Positions 4,875 to 7,175 of a stretch of DNA of 7,175 nucleotides are shown piece after piece (within the stretch, counting starts at the first letter, position 1; every line of letters begins with the position of its first letter). Origin of the DNA: Oscillospiraceae bacterium (GTDB lineage Bacteria; Bacillota; Clostridia; Oscillospirales; Ruminococcaceae). The notes beneath the pieces were generated by a model, which was given only the letters and a program-made list of their open reading frames with translations, had not been told where the DNA came from and did no database searches. Where the stretch lies: NCBI GenBank assembly GCA_017440425.1, contig JAFSHJ010000093.1, positions 1 through 7,175 on the forward strand, in the 5' to 3' direction. The position numbers were made by a program, and so were the translations under genes.

Positions 4875-7175
4875 ATGGAATTTAAAAGTGAGCTGCTCAG
4901 CGGATTTGTCAACTCCCATCACGATTACAGACCGGCTGTAATGTGGTTTTGGAGCGACACACTTGTGGAAGAAGAGTTAACAGCACAGATGGAATCCTTC
5001 CAAAAGCAGGGTGTAAACGATTTTTTTGTTAACCACGTCTGGGGCGCAACAGATGAATATCTGGGTGAGCGCTTTTTTGAAATGATAAAATATACCGTAA
5101 AAGAGGCCAAAAGACTTAACCTAAACTTTTGGATATACGACGAGTTCAACTGGCCGTCGGGTGTTGCGGGCGGCTTGGTTATCAAAAACCACCCCGAGAC
5201 CAAGGCGAAAATGATGCAGGACGATAAGTTTGTGGTTCTTCCCCGTGCCAAACTGGAAAATGTCTACATCAAGGGCAAGTTTGAGAGAGCTGAAATTGTT
5301 TGGAGAAACCGCCCCCAAGACGGGGCTGTGGATATCACAGACAAGGTCAAGGTGGAAAAGAATGACTACGGCTTCTGGTTCTCCTATGAAAACGATGGTC
5401 TCGAGGATGGCGACTTACATATTATAAGCGTTCAGCTTCAGGAGAAGCTGGTTCCTGCCTGCCAGTGGGGTAAATTCTCCACGGAGGAGAAAGGCTTCGT
5501 AGATAACCTTGACAGAAAAGCTATCCGTCTGTTTATGGATTACACCCACGAGAAATACAAAGAAGCAATCGGCGACGAGTTCGGCAAAACCGTCAAGGGC
5601 ATCTTCACCGACGAAATCTGCGTTGCATCTCACCTTGATATGACCGGTAAACGTATGCCCTGGAACGACGACCTGAAGAAAAACTTCAAAGAGAGATACG
5701 GCTACGATATCGAGCCTTATATGTATGTTCTTGCCGCAAAGGCAGTCACTCCGGAGGAGAAGAAGGCCCGCTTTGATTTTTGGCGCCTTGTAACCGACCT
5801 CGCCGTGACCAACCACCTGAAGCAGGTTCGTGAGTGGTGCGACAAAGAGAACCTTATATATACAGGTCACTTCTGTATGGAAGAATCCCTCATCTGGACA
5901 ATGTTCCAGTCCGGTGATATCTTTGATATGATGGAAGTGATGGCAATGCCGGGCATCGACTCCATCCTCTCCCGCGATTGGATAAACAACGAAGACTACG
6001 ATGTAACAGCAAAGACCCTCGGCTCCTGCACACGCTTCTTCAACCGTGAGCGTGCCCTCTGCGAGACCTACACCCTCAGTTTCAACAAGCTGCGCTATGA
6101 CGAGATGCAGCGCATTGCAAACCGTCTGCTGGTGCTGGGTGCAAACATGATACAGTATATGGGCGCAGCCTATTCTCTGCACAACGGAGGCAGAGGTGGC
6201 AGCGGTACAGAAATAAGCGGCGGTCCCAGTTTTGGTGACAACAACACCATGTTTGAACGCATCGGTGATTTTGGCGACTATGTCTCACGTGTACAGTATG
6301 TCTCTGCTAAGACAAAGCCGGCAGGCAAAGTGCTTCTTATGTCCAACCAGGGCAGCGTGTTTGCGGATTTCGATGGTCAGGTGAGCATGCACAAGGCATA
6401 TGCTGAACGATATATCAATAAAAACCTTGGCAGACATGAGGTTAACAGACTTGGCCTTGTCACCGCTCTGCTGGAGCTGAACATTGAGTTTGATCTCTTT
6501 GGCGACAACATGGCAGACAGAATGACCGCCGAAAACGGCATTGCAACCTTCTGCGGCGGCGAATACGATACCGTCATCCTGCCCAACGTCAGCAACACTC
6601 CCCGCAAGGTCTACGATATGATCCACCGCCTGCGCAAAGCCGGCGTAAAGATCATCTTTGCGGATGAGCTGCCTCAGCTTGTGGTGGATGAAGCTGTCTG
6701 CGAGGCTCCTCTCGGCAAAGCACCCGAGAAGGAAGGTCTCACGGTTATAGATAATAATGTATACTTCCTGCGCATCAACAGCGCCGAAAAGAAGCGCCGC
6801 GGCAAAAATGCCGAATTCAAGGCTCTGCTGGAAGAGGCGGTTGGCTATGGCAGACGTACCCTGGATATTCGACACAATGGCAACATCTATACAGGTCTCC
6901 GCAAGGGCGAGGGTGCAACCGTCGTCTTCATCTGCAACGATGCAGGCGAAGAGCGCACCGCATCCATCGTTTACCGTGATGGAATGCAGCTGCTGGATCC
7001 CGAAACGGGCAAACGCTGCAGGCTGACAAATGTTGGCGGACGTGCAGACATCCACTTCAACGCACACCAGATGTATATTCTGACAGAGGGCGCCGAAATG
7101 CTGGAAGAGCCCTGCGATGCAGAGGCAGGCACCGTCATCAAAGAAGTTGCACCCGCCTGCAGGTTGGAAACTCTC
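4875..7175 (+). CDS. GH106-like multidomain glycoside hydrolase, paralog C (3' end outside window)
   Basis: The frame from ATG 4875 has no stop up to the window edge: 767 complete codons, corresponding to residues 1-766 of B. I translated it by hand. It shares with B, at the same residue numbers, RPAVMWFWSD (19-28), IYDEFNWPSG (87-96), GIFTDE (242-247), a RYGYD motif (274-278) and CETY (396-399, E397). In residues 201-260, 52 of 60 positions are identical to B. The main length differences are one residue fewer in the loop between HNG and GPSFGDNN and one more in the linker near the RYINKNLGR segment. The loop is glycine-rich in C (GRGGSG) but aromatic and charged in B (RRYDWL), which suggests different substrate subsites. 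No signal peptide is seen. The missing roughly 258 residues should be the two jelly-roll domains. It is transcribed apart from B, from its own promoter. Function is by family resemblance only. Confidence 0.9.
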   Translation, partial: MEFKSELLSGFVNSHHDYRPAVMWFWSDTLVEEELTAQMESFQKQGVNDFFVNHVWGATDEYLGERFFEMIKYTVKEAKRLNLNFWIYDEFNWPSGVAGGLVIKNHPETKAKMMQDDKFVVLPRAKLENVYIKGKFERAEIVWRNRPQDGAVDITDKVKVEKNDYGFWFSYENDGLEDGDLHIISVQLQEKLVPACQWGKFSTEEKGFVDNLDRKAIRLFMDYTHEKYKEAIGDEFGKTVKGIFTDEICVASHLDMTGKRMPWNDDLKKNFKERYGYDIEPYMYVLAAKAVTPEEKKARFDFWRLVTDLAVTNHLKQVREWCDKENLIYTGHFCMEESLIWTMFQSGDIFDMMEVMAMPGIDSILSRDWINNEDYDVTAKTLGSCTRFFNRERALCETYTLSFNKLRYDEMQRIANRLLVLGANMIQYMGAAYSLHNGGRGGSGTEISGGPSFGDNNTMFERIGDFGDYVSRVQYVSAKTKPAGKVLLMSNQGSVFADFDGQVSMHKAYAERYINKNLGRHEVNRLGLVTALLELNIEFDLFGDNMADRMTAENGIATFCGGEYDTVILPNVSNTPRKVYDMIHRLRKAGVKIIFADELPQLVVDEAVCEAPLGKAPEKEGLTVIDNNVYFLRINSAEKKRRGKNAEFKALLEEAVGYGRRTLDIRHNGNIYTGLRKGEGATVVFICNDAGEERTASIVYRDGMQLLDPETGKRCRLTNVGGRADIHFNAHQMYILTEGAEMLEEPCDAEAGTVIKEVAPACRLETL
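6454..6664 (+). repeat. Highly conserved direct repeat, copy in gene C (partner 3237-3447)
   Basis: This is the C copy of the segment shared with gene B. The match includes silent sites and is strongest at 6598-6664, with one mismatch, at 6624. Neighbouring stretches, such as the linker at about residues 503-525, are clearly more diverged. Confidence 0.75.

Noticed and set aside
5415..7067. Long antisense open frames under gene C (5415-6182, 6285-7067)
   Set aside because: They are the same codon-bias shadow, interrupted where C uses TTA or TCA. The conserved sense protein runs straight through them.

Overview
The window is almost entirely three head-to-tail, same-strand members of one gene family: large multidomain proteins that look like glycoside hydrolases of the GH106 (alpha-L-rhamnosidase) type or a close relative. 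Only the middle gene is complete. No RNA gene, insertion sequence, CRISPR array or other gene family was seen.

Layout: gene A (1-1577) is cut by the left edge, so only its C-terminal half is present (flavodoxin-like and jelly-roll domains). An 80-base gap (1578-1657) has no terminator-like hairpin and ends in a Shine-Dalgarno site for gene B. Gene B (1658-4732, 1024 aa) is full length. A 142-base gap (4733-4874) holds a strong intrinsic terminator (4783-4819), then a promoter-like TTGAAG/TATAAT pair and a GGAGG ribosome-binding site for gene C. Gene C (4875-7175) is open for 767 codons to the right edge and lacks its stop and jelly-roll end. B and C start with the same domain order and are nearly collinear. 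A is the more diverged copy over the part that can be compared.

How they may work together: none of the visible N-termini (B, C) has a signal peptide, so these are probably cytoplasmic enzymes acting on imported oligosaccharides or glycosides. The three copies differ in spots such as a loop after the HNG motif, which suggests related enzymes for different linkages of one complex glycan. This is inference; no transporter or regulator is in view.

Organism: GGAGG-type ribosome-binding sites, a hairpin-plus-T-tract terminator, moderate GC with AT-rich intergenic gaps, and the family itself suit a gut-type Clostridia (Oscillospirales/Lachnospirales-like Firmicute). The assignment is weak, since it rests on style rather than a marker gene.
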